A DNA stretch of 64,000 nucleotides from Nocardia aurantiaca (GTDB lineage Bacteria; Actinomycetota; Actinomycetes; Mycobacteriales; Mycobacteriaceae). A model generated the notes under the pieces. It was not told where the DNA came from. It was given only the letters and a program-made list of their open reading frames with translations, and made no database searches. Of this stretch, positions 34,783 to 43,658 are shown in pieces (the first letter of the stretch is position 1; each line of letters begins with the position of its first letter). The stretch lies in NCBI RefSeq assembly GCF_009708175.1, contig NZ_WMBB01000002.1, positions 372,001 to 436,000 on the forward strand, written 5' to 3'. The translations under genes and the position numbers were made by a program.

Positions 34783-37700
34783 TTACAGCGGATCGTCGAG
34801 GTCCACCTGACGGATCTGCGGCAGGTACGGATCCAGCTCCCCCGCCTCGAAACGGCACATGCCGATCACGTGCCAGAACTGGCCCGCCGTCAAGCCCTCG
34901 GTCTTGTAGCGGCCGTCCGGGGTGAAGGCGGCCCAACCCTCCGGCAGACCCAGCAGCGTGGCCCGCAACTCCGGGATACCGGCCGGCTCGGTGAGCGACC
35001 ACTGCATGATCGAACCGTCGTTGCCGCCGCTGGCCAGCAGGCGGCCGGACGGATCGAAAGCCAAGGAGCGCACCCGATTTCGATGGCCGTACAGGGTGTG
35101 CAGATGCGTGCCCGAGGTGATGTCCCACAGATTGATCACCAGGTCGTCGCCCGCCGTGGCCAGCGTGCCGGACACCGGATCCACCGCCAGGCACCACAGC
35201 CGCCCGCGGTGCAGGTCCAGCCGATGCAGCGGAGGACCGCCCGCCAGATTCCAGATCCGCACGGTGCCATCCCATGAGATGCTGGCCAGCCGATCGCCGT
35301 GGAAGACGACACCATAGACGCGATGTCCGTTCGCGCCGCCCCGGACCGGATCCGACAGCGTGCCCAGCAGCCGCCCGGATTCGACGTCCCAGAGCCGGAT
35401 ATGGCCGTCGTCGCAGCCGGTGGCCATGGTCACGCCCGCGGCGTCGAACGCGATCGAGCGCACCCGTCCCCGATGTTCGTCGCATACGGCGTGTTCACCG
35501 CCGGTCTCCCGGGTCCACAGGGTGACGGTGTCGTCGTCGTTGGCGGTGGCGATGAAGCGGGCGGACGGGTCGTAGGCGATGGCCCACACCGGGGCGGAAT
35601 CGACGGTGATGTCGCGTTCCGCGATCGCGGCGTCGATGTCGATCACCCGCAGCCGCCCGGCATTGCCCACCGTCACCAGCTGGGTGGGCCGGACCGGGCT
35701 GAAGACGCCGGACTCCAGCGTGAACAGCCCGTCCGTGCTGCCCTGCAGGCGCTGGGTCAGCCGTCCGGTGGCGGCGTCCCAGAGCCGGACGCTGCCGTCG
35801 TTGCCGCAGCCCGCGAGCAGGGTGCCGTCGGCGTTGAAGGAGACCGCGCGCACGTGGCGGCCGTGCCCGGTGAGGGTGTGCAGGCGCTCGCCGGTGGCCG
35901 GGTCCCAGATGCGCAGCGCGAACTGGTCGTCGACGACGGCCAGCTGGGTGCCGTCGGGCCGGAACGCGAACGGCCAGATGGACCCGGTGTGGCCGGTCAA
36001 TCGGTGTAGCGGCGCTCCGGTGCGGCCGTCGCGGACGTACACCGCGCCCGCGGTGTCGCCCGAGGCCAGCATGTCCCCGGCGGGATCGAAGCTGAGCCAG
36101 TGGATGCGCGCGCGGCCGTGCTCGGAACGGGTGTACAGCGTATCGCCGGTGCCGGTGTCCCACAGGCGGATTCCGCCCGCGGTGTCGCCGCTGGCCAGGA
36201 TGGGCTCCACCGGATGGAAGGCGAGGGCGTAGACGATGTGCCGGTGCCCGGTGAGGTTGTGGATGAGCTCGCCGGTGGCTGGGTCCCACAGCCCGAGGGC
36301 GCCGTCCGCGCCGCCGGCGGCCAGCAGCATGCCCATCGGATCCCAGCCGATGCGGCGGATCGGCCCGTCCGCACCCCGGAAGCCGCCGACCTCGGCGCCG
36401 GTCGAGAGCTGCCAGATACGCACCGCGCCATCGTGATACGCGGCCGCGACCCGGTCACGGTGGAAGGCGATGCTGTAGATCCGCTGCGGCGCTCCGCCGG
36501 GCGGCGGGAATTCGTGCAGCTGTTCGCCGTCCGGCAGCAGACACACGCGCAGCACTCCGGCCGCGTCGCCGGTGGCGAGCAGCGTTCCGGCGGTGTCGGT
36601 TTCCAGCGGCCACGGCCAGTTCTCGTGGCCGGACAGGATCTTTCGCACCGTGCCGGTGGCGGCGTCCCAGATCCGGACGGTGCTGTCGGCCGACCCGGTG
36701 ACCAGCACCTTCTCGGTGTAGGCGACGGCGAAGGCGCGGGCGCGATGCCCATGCAGGGTGCGCAACGTCCGCCCGGTGTCCGCGCCGTAGACGACGACGC
36801 TGCCGGAATCACAGCCTACGGCGACGGTGCCGCCGTCGGGACTGTAGGCCAGTGGTCGCGGCAGCCGTCCGCTCTGCGTGTCCACACCGTGCTTGACACC
36901 GATGGCGGCCGGGGCGAATTCGGTGAGCGGCGGGGTGCCGGGCACCCGGCCGGACCCGGCCAGGTCGGTGCCGACGGGGCTGCCGACCACGTCCAGCAGC
37001 GCGGCCCGGGTCCAGCGGCTGCCCTCGCCGCGCACCCCGGTGAGATCGGTGCGGGCCAGCCGTGCCCCGGTCAGGTCGGCCCGGCCCAGATTGGCGCGCA
37101 CCAGTGAGGCCTGATCCAGTTGCGCCCGGTGCAGGCGGGCCCCACGCAGGTCGGCGTTCTGGAGGTTGGCGCTGGTCAGTTGGACCTCGGTCATATCCGC
37201 CCCGCGGAGATCGGTGCCGACCAGGGATGCCTGGTCGAGTTGGGCGCCCACCAGCCGCACACCGCGCAGAACCGCCTGGTCCAGCACCGCGCCGGTGAGC
37301 CTGGTCTCGGTCATGATCGCGCCGGTGAAGTCGAGCTGCTGGAGATTGCGGAAGGACAGGTCCTCCCGCGACAGGTCCAGGCCGCGCAGGTCCTTGTCCG
37401 GGGAGATGCGCAGTCGGGCGGCGAGGCGCGCGGCATTGGTCCGGGTGATCTCATGCTCGCCCGGATCGTCCTGGGTCCGTTCCACCCAGGCCTGCAGCAG
37501 CTCCACATCGGCCAGATCGCAGAGGAATTCGACAGCCAGCGGTTCCAACTGCGCCTGGGCCAGCGGGGCCGGGGCGGTGACGCCGTCGCGCAGCTGTCCG
37601 GCGACATGCTTGGCCACCAGCCAATCCCGCACCGAGGAGTGGATGAAGCCGAACCGATTGTCCTCCGCGCGCACGATGAGGCTGCGGGAGCCGAGGGTGT

Positions 37701-40629
37701 GCACGAACTGCGCCACATTGAGCCGACTCGCGTCGATCTGCTCGACGGCGGTGTGCGCGACCTCGGTCAGCTCGGCCAGGTCCAGGTACGGCCGCCCGGT
37801 CTCCCACACCCGCAGCGCGAAATACGTGACCGCGAGCCACAGTTCGTCGATGCGCACGGTGGGGTGCGAGCTGGCGCGCTCGGGGGAGCGGTCGATCTCG
37901 TAGCTCAGCCAGCTGGTCAGGATCTCCTCGTAGAGTCGGGTCGGCCCGATGATGCGGCGGGCCCCGGCCGCGGTGCGCAGCCGCTGTTCGTCCAGGTCGG
38001 CCATGAAGCTCAGCATGCGCGGGTTGCAGGCCAATTTGAGCAGCCCGGGAATGCCGCGCAGCAGCCGCATTCGGGAGTCGGCCGAGGGACCGGTGGCGCC
38101 GTAGCGGTTCACCAGGAAGGCGTGCACCTGCTCGTCGGTGAAGTTCTCCACGCTCAGGATGTAGCGGTCCGGGTGTGGATGCTCCTGGGTTTCCAGGGCG
38201 GCCGCGATCTGGTCGTAGGACTTGAAATGCTGTGTGCGCCCGGCCACCACGACCTTGGCCCGGCCCACCGCCGCCTGTAGCAGGGTGGCCATGTGCTCGG
38301 CGGCGCTGTCGTAGTTGAGCCGGGTGAGCAGTTCGTCGAAGCCGTCGAACAGCAGTACCACTCGGCCTTGTTCGAGCATGTAGCGCAGCGCGCGCAGATC
38401 GATGCGGGATTCGCCGTTGTCGGCCAGGTGCGCGGCCAGCAGGGTGTCGAGTGAGCTGGTGCGGTCCAGCTCGCGCAGTTCGATGAGGATGGGGACGAGC
38501 TGGGTGGCGGTGTCGGTGATGCGGCGGGTCAGCTCGCGCAGGGCGAAGGTCTTGCCGAGCCCGAAATCCCCGAGCAGCAGCACGAATCGGCCATCGTCGG
38601 CGGTCACCAGGCTCATGAGCTCGGCCACCAGGTCGTTCTGCACCTCGCGGCCACGCGGGGCGAGCATGCGGAAGCGTTGCGGCACATACAGATCGGGCGC
38701 ATAGGCGGGGTCGTCGCGCAGGCGGGCCGACTGTTTGCGCAGATATTCGCCCAGATTCGCCATGCCCTGGAAGTCGGGGAAACTGCGGATCCGCACGCCC
38801 TCGGCGGCGGCGCGGTCGAGTAGTTCCCGCCTCGGCGCGGGGCCCAGATAGATGAGCTGGGAGCCGGGTTTCGGTTCCGGGCCGAGGAATTCGTCCAGTA
38901 CCTGGCCGGTCACCTCGCCGACGTGCGCGCCGATGATGAGCTGTTCGATCACCGGCTCGGATTTGACGGTGACCAGCAGGTACGGCGGGTCGGAGGCGAT
39001 GCGGCGGATGCGCGCGCCCGGATAGCGGACCTCGCACACCTCGGCGACCTGCTCCAGGAGCATGTCGTGCGGGCGGGCGGTCTCGTTCGCCCGGTGCTCG
39101 GGTCGGCGAGGTTCGGGCGGGGCCGCTGGAAGTTCCGGCCGCACGGCCCGGCTCTCCAGCGCGACAACGCAATTCGTCCAGGTTACCTGCTGCGGGACCG
39201 GAGTCTCGTGGGGATCGTCGCAGCGGTAGCGGGTCAGTCCGTCGGCGGTGATGTGGACGAGTTCGGCCTGCCCGGGGGCCGGGGCGGACAGTACGGGCAG
39301 GGTGCCGCCGGGGTGTGCGAGCGAGCGGCCCGCCCGGCCGGGTCCGCGCAGCAGCAGGTTCAGGCGCGGTCCGAGGCGGCGGAAGGTGCGCTCGGAATCC
39401 CGGAGTACGCCGGCGTCGTACGGTGAGGTGCCGGGGCCGGGGGCGGGGTCGTGGCGGACGACGCCGAGCCGGAACCAACCGTGCGCCTCGTGGGCGCGGA
39501 GTTGTTCGGAGAACCAGTCCTTCTGCTCGGTGCCGATGAAACCGTAGTCGTCCTCGGGGCGGTGGGTGGCGGCCATGGTCGAGTTCAAACCGGCGACCAC
39601 GAGCCGCAATTCGGGCACGGGGAACAGCGTCCAGGGCTGGCCGACATCGAAGACCAGGTGGTCCAGGCCGCGGTAGAGGGTGTTGAACATCTGCTCGAAC
39701 AGCCGCAGCTTCGCGAAGTAGGGCGGCCGGGGCAGGCGGTCGTTGGCCTCGCAGTCGAGGAAATGGGCCCGGCAGGCGAGCTTGGAGATGTCGTGATTGC
39801 CCGGGACTACGACCAACCGGTCGGGTTCTAGTTTGAGCAGGACGCGCAGGCCGGTGAGAAATGATGTGGCCTTGCGAAACTCGGTCGGATGGGCGGATTC
39901 GGTGAGATCGCCGCTGACCACGATCAGATCCGGCGGTGGGGCCTGCCGGTCGACGAGCTCGGTGACCGCGCCCCAGATATGCGACTGCAAACCCTCGGGA
40001 TCGGTGGGGATATCGGCGGGCGGCAGGCCGCGGCCGAACCGCGGACCACCGACATGCAGGATCGACAGCCCGGCGTGCGGCCGGTTCGCCGCCATATCCG
40101 CCGGAAAGGCCGGCGGCGACAGCGGGCGCCGGCCGATGGCAGTGGATTCCGTTGCCGGAGACCAGATATCGTCCGCGCGAGAGTCGAGCTGCCACCGCGG
40201 CGTCCACCGCTCCGACAGCATCCGCTCGACCCGGTCCAGCACCTCCCGGCGCATCTCGGCCTCGCTGTCGACGCCGAGCAGATCGAGACAGCAGACCCCC
40301 GTGGGCAGCCACTCCAGCGAGCATTCGCTGACCCGGATCGCCAGCACCTTCCCCGGATCCACATCCAGCGCGGCCTGCCACTCCCGATTGGCGTGCCGCG
40401 AGGATACGTAGTCCCGCGTCAGCACCGCCACCACCAGATCGGACTCCCGCACCCCGCGCTGCACGAAGTCCCCGTAGTTCGTGGCCGGATCGAAGTCCCA
40501 CGATGACACCATCGTTCGATAGCGTGCCTCGGCATGCTCCAACTGCCAGGCCAGCCAGATGGCCCACCGCTCATCGGCCGGAGAGTAACTCGTGAAGAGC
40601 ATCCGCGACCGCCCGCCCCACAGCGTCAC
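34783..40629 (-). CDS. TIR - degenerate phosphoesterase - NACHT - pentapeptide - WD40 protein (NLR-like defence sensor)
   Basis: 1948 aa in one frame. Residues 8-125: TIR domain (MLFTSYSPADERWAIWLAW; putative catalytic Glu83 in REWQAA), a likely NADase effector. About 185-465: calcineurin-like phosphoesterase fold keeping VVSGDLTES (240) and VVPGNHDIS (275-282), but with the DxH motif replaced (LHVGGPRFGRG) and GHTH replaced (LLLRGPGRAG). About 520-640: alpha/beta region, unassigned. About 660-1060: NACHT ATPase, Walker A GDFGLGKT (687-694), Walker B LLFDGFDE (759-766). 1080-1205: pentapeptide repeats. 1255-1895: about fourteen WD40 repeats, then a tail with FTPDGRYK. Such NLR-like proteins sense phage components and abort infection. 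GTG start at 40629; an ATG nine codons on is possible. Confidence 0.93.
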   Translation of the reverse strand: MTLWGGRSRMLFTSYSPADERWAIWLAWQLEHAEARYRTMVSSWDFDPATNYGDFVQRGVRESDLVVAVLTRDYVSSRHANREWQAALDVDPGKVLAIRVSECSLEWLPTGVCCLDLLGVDSEAEMRREVLDRVERMLSERWTPRWQLDSRADDIWSPATESTAIGRRPLSPPAFPADMAANRPHAGLSILHVGGPRFGRGLPPADIPTDPEGLQSHIWGAVTELVDRQAPPPDLIVVSGDLTESAHPTEFRKATSFLTGLRVLLKLEPDRLVVVPGNHDISKLACRAHFLDCEANDRLPRPPYFAKLRLFEQMFNTLYRGLDHLVFDVGQPWTLFPVPELRLVVAGLNSTMAATHRPEDDYGFIGTEQKDWFSEQLRAHEAHGWFRLGVVRHDPAPGPGTSPYDAGVLRDSERTFRRLGPRLNLLLRGPGRAGRSLAHPGGTLPVLSAPAPGQAELVHITADGLTRYRCDDPHETPVPQQVTWTNCVVALESRAVRPELPAAPPEPRRPEHRANETARPHDMLLEQVAEVCEVRYPGARIRRIASDPPYLLVTVKSEPVIEQLIIGAHVGEVTGQVLDEFLGPEPKPGSQLIYLGPAPRRELLDRAAAEGVRIRSFPDFQGMANLGEYLRKQSARLRDDPAYAPDLYVPQRFRMLAPRGREVQNDLVAELMSLVTADDGRFVLLLGDFGLGKTFALRELTRRITDTATQLVPILIELRELDRTSSLDTLLAAHLADNGESRIDLRALRYMLEQGRVVLLFDGFDELLTRLNYDSAAEHMATLLQAAVGRAKVVVAGRTQHFKSYDQIAAALETQEHPHPDRYILSVENFTDEQVHAFLVNRYGATGPSADSRMRLLRGIPGLLKLACNPRMLSFMADLDEQRLRTAAGARRIIGPTRLYEEILTSWLSYEIDRSPERASSHPTVRIDELWLAVTYFALRVWETGRPYLDLAELTEVAHTAVEQIDASRLNVAQFVHTLGSRSLIVRAEDNRFGFIHSSVRDWLVAKHVAGQLRDGVTAPAPLAQAQLEPLAVEFLCDLADVELLQAWVERTQDDPGEHEITRTNAARLAARLRISPDKDLRGLDLSREDLSFRNLQQLDFTGAIMTETRLTGAVLDQAVLRGVRLVGAQLDQASLVGTDLRGADMTEVQLTSANLQNADLRGARLHRAQLDQASLVRANLGRADLTGARLARTDLTGVRGEGSRWTRAALLDVVGSPVGTDLAGSGRVPGTPPLTEFAPAAIGVKHGVDTQSGRLPRPLAYSPDGGTVAVGCDSGSVVVYGADTGRTLRTLHGHRARAFAVAYTEKVLVTGSADSTVRIWDAATGTVRKILSGHENWPWPLETDTAGTLLATGDAAGVLRVCLLPDGEQLHEFPPPGGAPQRIYSIAFHRDRVAAAYHDGAVRIWQLSTGAEVGGFRGADGPIRRIGWDPMGMLLAAGGADGALGLWDPATGELIHNLTGHRHIVYALAFHPVEPILASGDTAGGIRLWDTGTGDTLYTRSEHGRARIHWLSFDPAGDMLASGDTAGAVYVRDGRTGAPLHRLTGHTGSIWPFAFRPDGTQLAVVDDQFALRIWDPATGERLHTLTGHGRHVRAVSFNADGTLLAGCGNDGSVRLWDAATGRLTQRLQGSTDGLFTLESGVFSPVRPTQLVTVGNAGRLRVIDIDAAIAERDITVDSAPVWAIAYDPSARFIATANDDDTVTLWTRETGGEHAVCDEHRGRVRSIAFDAAGVTMATGCDDGHIRLWDVESGRLLGTLSDPVRGGANGHRVYGVVFHGDRLASISWDGTVRIWNLAGGPPLHRLDLHRGRLWCLAVDPVSGTLATAGDDLVINLWDITSGTHLHTLYGHRNRVRSLAFDPSGRLLASGGNDGSIMQWSLTEPAGIPELRATLLGLPEGWAAFTPDGRYKTEGLTAGQFWHVIGMCRFEAGELDPYLPQIRQVDLDDPL

Positions 40630-40967
40630 ACCATCCAGTATCCCGCCGCTGAAAGAGTCCCGAGGTCAATCGAATCGACCTCTTTCCGAATTCTCAGCCC
40701 GTGCGACCACCCCGCCGGCCCTGCGATCATTGGCCAATGCCTGAACAGCTGGGTCGCAGTCGGAGAGCGCGGTCATGAACGCCATCCAGTTCGCGCTGAT
40801 CGCGATCGCGTCCGCGCAGGCGACGATGACGCCGGCCACGTCCAGGGTCGGCGTGATCGCGTCGCATGGTGCGAGTAGTCCGGAGCGGCGCTCTGAAATC
40901 GTGGATGCGCCCGTCCTTCTCGTCGGTCCGCCTCGAAAGCGCGGGCGCTCACGTGGTTAGGCGCGCC
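40630..40967. other. 338-nt divergent gap with an ambiguous 61-codon frame
   Basis: Between the NACHT gene (-) and the permease (+). A frame at 40775-40960 (+) begins ATG with GGAGAG about 9 nt upstream and encodes MNAIQFALIAIASAQATM plus a basic tail. The opposite strand also reads as a coding-like segment (LDVAGVIVACADAIAISANW) with high third-position GC but no start. Either may be a remnant gene; neither is recognised. Confidence 0.3.
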
Positions 40968-42179
40968 ATGCGAGACGAGGTGCCCTCGGTGTGGCGGCCG
41001 AGCGCACTGGACGTTGTGCGGATCAGTGTGCTGCTGGTCGGATTGCTGTGTGTGGCGACGGGACTGCTGCCGCAACACGAGGCGGCGCAGAACATGCGGC
41101 GGATCGCGCCATTGCTGTTGTTTCTGGGCAGTGTGATCGTGCTGGCGAATCTGGCGCGGCGGGCCAAGGTGTTCGATGTGATCGCACATCGACTGGCGAT
41201 CGTCGCGGGTGGGAACTATGTCGGGTTGTTCCTGCTGTGCGTGCTGTTCGCGTCCACCACGACGACGGTCCTGAACCTGGACACCACGGCGGTGCTGCTC
41301 ACGCCGGTCATGATCGCGTTGGCCGTGCCCGCGCGGATTCCGCCGTTGCCGTTGGCCATGACCACATTATGGCTGGCGAATACGGCGAGTCTGCTGCTGC
41401 CGGTGTCGAATCTGACGAACCTGCTGGCCGCGGATCGGGTGGCGCTGGACGCGACCGGGTTCGCGGCCAGAATGTGGCTGCCGCAACTGCTTTCGATCGC
41501 GGTGACCATGGTGTGCCTGTGGTGGTGGTACTGGCGGCGGTCGCAACGCGGGGCCGATCGGTACGTGGTGCCGGAGCCGATCCGACCCGTGGATATGCGC
41601 GAGCGGGTACTGCTGTACGCGTCCGGCGGCGCGTGCCTGCTATTCGTGCTGGCCATTCCGTTCGTGGGGGATCGGATCGCGATCGCGGCCACGGTGGCCG
41701 CGGCCATCGCGGTGCTGGCCTTCGCGATCTGCGATCGGTCGGCGCTGAGCCTGTCGCTGTTTCCCTGGCAGTTGCTGGTTTTCGTGTCCGGCCTGTTCCT
41801 GGTGGTGCCCACCCTGTCCGCGCACGGGCTTTCGACGGTGATGGATCATCTGATCGGGCAGGGCACGAGTGGACCCGGCGTGTTCCGGGCCGCGGGCGCG
41901 GGCGCGGCGTTGTCCAATGTCGTCAACAACCTGCCCGCCTACACCGCTGGCGAGGCGGTGATCTCCCCTGGTGCGCGGAATCAGTTGCTCGCCTTGCTGA
42001 TCGGCACCAATATCGGCCCGGTGATCACCCCGTGGGCCTCCCTGGCCACGCTGCTGTGCCTGGAGTTCTGCCGCGCCCACGGGGTGCGCGTCCCGATGCG
42101 CCGGTTCGTGGTGACCGGCCTGGTGCTGGCGGTGGCCGCGGCCACCGCCGCCACCGTGGGGCTGCTGCTCACCGGTTAG
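40968..42179 (+). CDS. ArsB-type (SLC13/ion transporter superfamily) permease
   Basis: 403 aa from the ATG at 40968; the frame extends upstream through arginine-rich non-membrane sequence, so the later start is preferred. About eleven TM helices. Family motifs: LDTTAVLLTPVMIAL near 105, ANTASLLLPVSNLTNLLAAD near 135 and LSNVVNNLPAYTAGE near 325, the duplicated re-entrant loops of ArsB/NhaD/citrate transporters. Such proteins export arsenite or exchange anions or sodium. No arsR, arsC or ATPase gene is nearby, so arsenic is not demonstrated. It ends with a 4-nt overlap with the convergent two-TM gene. Confidence 0.85.
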   Translation: MRDEVPSVWRPSALDVVRISVLLVGLLCVATGLLPQHEAAQNMRRIAPLLLFLGSVIVLANLARRAKVFDVIAHRLAIVAGGNYVGLFLLCVLFASTTTTVLNLDTTAVLLTPVMIALAVPARIPPLPLAMTTLWLANTASLLLPVSNLTNLLAADRVALDATGFAARMWLPQLLSIAVTMVCLWWWYWRRSQRGADRYVVPEPIRPVDMRERVLLYASGGACLLFVLAIPFVGDRIAIAATVAAAIAVLAFAICDRSALSLSLFPWQLLVFVSGLFLVVPTLSAHGLSTVMDHLIGQGTSGPGVFRAAGAGAALSNVVNNLPAYTAGEAVISPGARNQLLALLIGTNIGPVITPWASLATLLCLEFCRAHGVRVPMRRFVVTGLVLAVAAATAATVGLLLTG

Positions 42180-43069
42180 AACGTATTCACCGGACGCAGT
42201 GCGTATTCCACGATCTCGATGACATCGTCATCGGTGTACACGGTGGGCAGGGGTAGCTCCAGGTGCTCCAGCAGCCTGCGCACCTGACCGATCGTCGGTT
42301 CGCTCGGCGGCCGCAGATCGGTGTCGCGACTGAGCAGCACCGGCTGCGCCTGTTTGAAACTCACCGCCAATTCCCGGGTGAAATCCGAATATTGGGACTT
42401 GCCGCGCTCGAACAGCAGCGCCGGGGTCTTCGAGCCGCGCTGGTTCATGATCACCACATTGTCCGACATGTCCCAGCGGTAGGTCGACAACGTCGACGAC
42501 AGCCCGAGTTCGACGGTCAGGAACTCCGACTGCTGCCGGTACCAGGCGCAGGCCAGCACCGTGGCGTAGGACTGCTTGCGAATGCGGTCAACCGTCCAGG
42601 GTCGCCCATTGACATCGCCCTGCGGCTGGAGCGAATTGCGGTATTGCGCGTCCGCCAGACACAGCTGCTCATTGCCCGGGTCCAGGACCTCCACCCGCAG
42701 ATTCAGCAGGCGGCTCTCATTACGCGCGCGCCCGAGGAAAGAGGGCAATGTCACCGCGCGCAGATAGGTTCCGGTGCCGCCCTTGTAGATCCAGTTGTCG
42801 GTGTCCCCGCAGGCCTGCGCGTGCGCCTGATCGATTTCCGCGCCGTGCAGCAACCGCACCGCCGCCAGTTCTCGAACCAACCGAGAGGTCCGATTCCGGT
42901 CGCGCAGCAGCGTGAGCGCGAGCAGGCTCAGCACCAGCAGCGTCGCCCCGCTCACCGCGTTCATATTGGCGAACTTGTCGAAGGCCTCGACCACAATGGC
43001 GATGGCCGCCACGACCAACGTCACGACACCGTCGATATTGAGCCGGACCCATGTCACGAATCGCGTCAT
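42176..43069 (-). CDS. two-TM protein with unknown cytoplasmic domain
   Basis: 297 aa from the ATG at 43069, chosen for GGGGGAGGA about 8 nt upstream (the frame is open to 43216). Two TM helices near residues 14-30 and 38-58 (VVTLVVAAIAIVV, then GATLLVLSLLALTLL) are followed by a 230-residue cytoplasmic domain. Its core (YKGGTGTYLRAVTLPSFLG, then LRVEVLDPGNEQLC) is weakly reminiscent of phospholipase-D-like sensor domains, where a GG-x-w-R segment precedes rvrvLLldP. I cannot assign it. It sits in the same inserted block as the TIR-NACHT gene, and a two-TM plus sensor design would suit a membrane effector, but this is inference. Confidence 0.7.
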   Translation of the reverse strand: MTRFVTWVRLNIDGVVTLVVAAIAIVVEAFDKFANMNAVSGATLLVLSLLALTLLRDRNRTSRLVRELAAVRLLHGAEIDQAHAQACGDTDNWIYKGGTGTYLRAVTLPSFLGRARNESRLLNLRVEVLDPGNEQLCLADAQYRNSLQPQGDVNGRPWTVDRIRKQSYATVLACAWYRQQSEFLTVELGLSSTLSTYRWDMSDNVVIMNQRGSKTPALLFERGKSQYSDFTRELAVSFKQAQPVLLSRDTDLRPPSEPTIGQVRRLLEHLELPLPTVYTDDDVIEIVEYALRPVNTF

Positions 43070-43214
43070 CACCGCGTCCTCCCCCGCAGTAGTGCACCCA
43101 GGATAGGTGCCCGACCCGACGCGGCGCAGCGAACCGGCGCACCCGGATGCGGCGTAGCATGACCGAGCGGTAACAGGGCACAGTGCCGGTCGGCCCGCAA
43201 TCACTAAGGAGCAC

Positions 43215-43652
43215 ATGGTGGGACAGGTCAGCGCCTCCAGTTCGATCGTCGTCGCGGCGGATCCGAAGCGGACCCTCGACGCGATCGCCGATTACGAGAC
43301 AGTGCGGCCGAAGATCCTCTCCTCGCACTACCGCGACTACAAGGTGGTCGAGGGCGGCCAGGGCGCGGGCACGGTCGCGGAGTGGACGCTGCAGGCCACC
43401 GAGAAGCGGTCGCGCAATGTGCGCGCCGCCATCTCGGTCTCCGATTCCATGGTGACGGAACGGGATTCGAACTCCTCCATGGTCACCGCCTGGACCGTGA
43501 CCCCCTCCGGCAGCGGCTCGCTGGTCACCGTGCGCACCACCTGGAAGGGCGCGGGCGGCATCGGCGGCATCTTCGAGGGCATCTTCGCGCCGATCGGCCT
43601 GAAGAAGATCCAGGCCGAAGTGCTCGAGAACCTGAAGCGCGAGCTCGCCTAG
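43215..43652 (+). CDS. SRPBCC-family protein
   Basis: 145 aa, ATG with AAGGAG 5 nt upstream. The START/Bet v1-like fold pattern is clear: VSASSSIVVAADPKRTLDAIADYE, a long beta-sheet (VTAWTVTPSGSGSLVTVRTTW) and a C-terminal amphipathic helix (FAPIGLKKIQAEVLENLKREL). These proteins bind hydrophobic ligands in a cavity. It resembles Rv3718c, which in M. tuberculosis also lies between the FAD oxidoreductase and ybaB. Here the NACHT block separates it from that oxidoreductase. Substrate unknown. Confidence 0.87.
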   Translation: MVGQVSASSSIVVAADPKRTLDAIADYETVRPKILSSHYRDYKVVEGGQGAGTVAEWTLQATEKRSRNVRAAISVSDSMVTERDSNSSMVTAWTVTPSGSGSLVTVRTTWKGAGGIGGIFEGIFAPIGLKKIQAEVLENLKRELA

Positions 43653-43658
43653 CGAGAC

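Noticed and set aside
37451..40567. 1038-codon alternative frame on the same strand as the NACHT protein
   Set aside because: Arg/Pro/Gly-rich out-of-frame shadow; the chosen frame has TIR, NACHT, pentapeptide and WD40 motifs.
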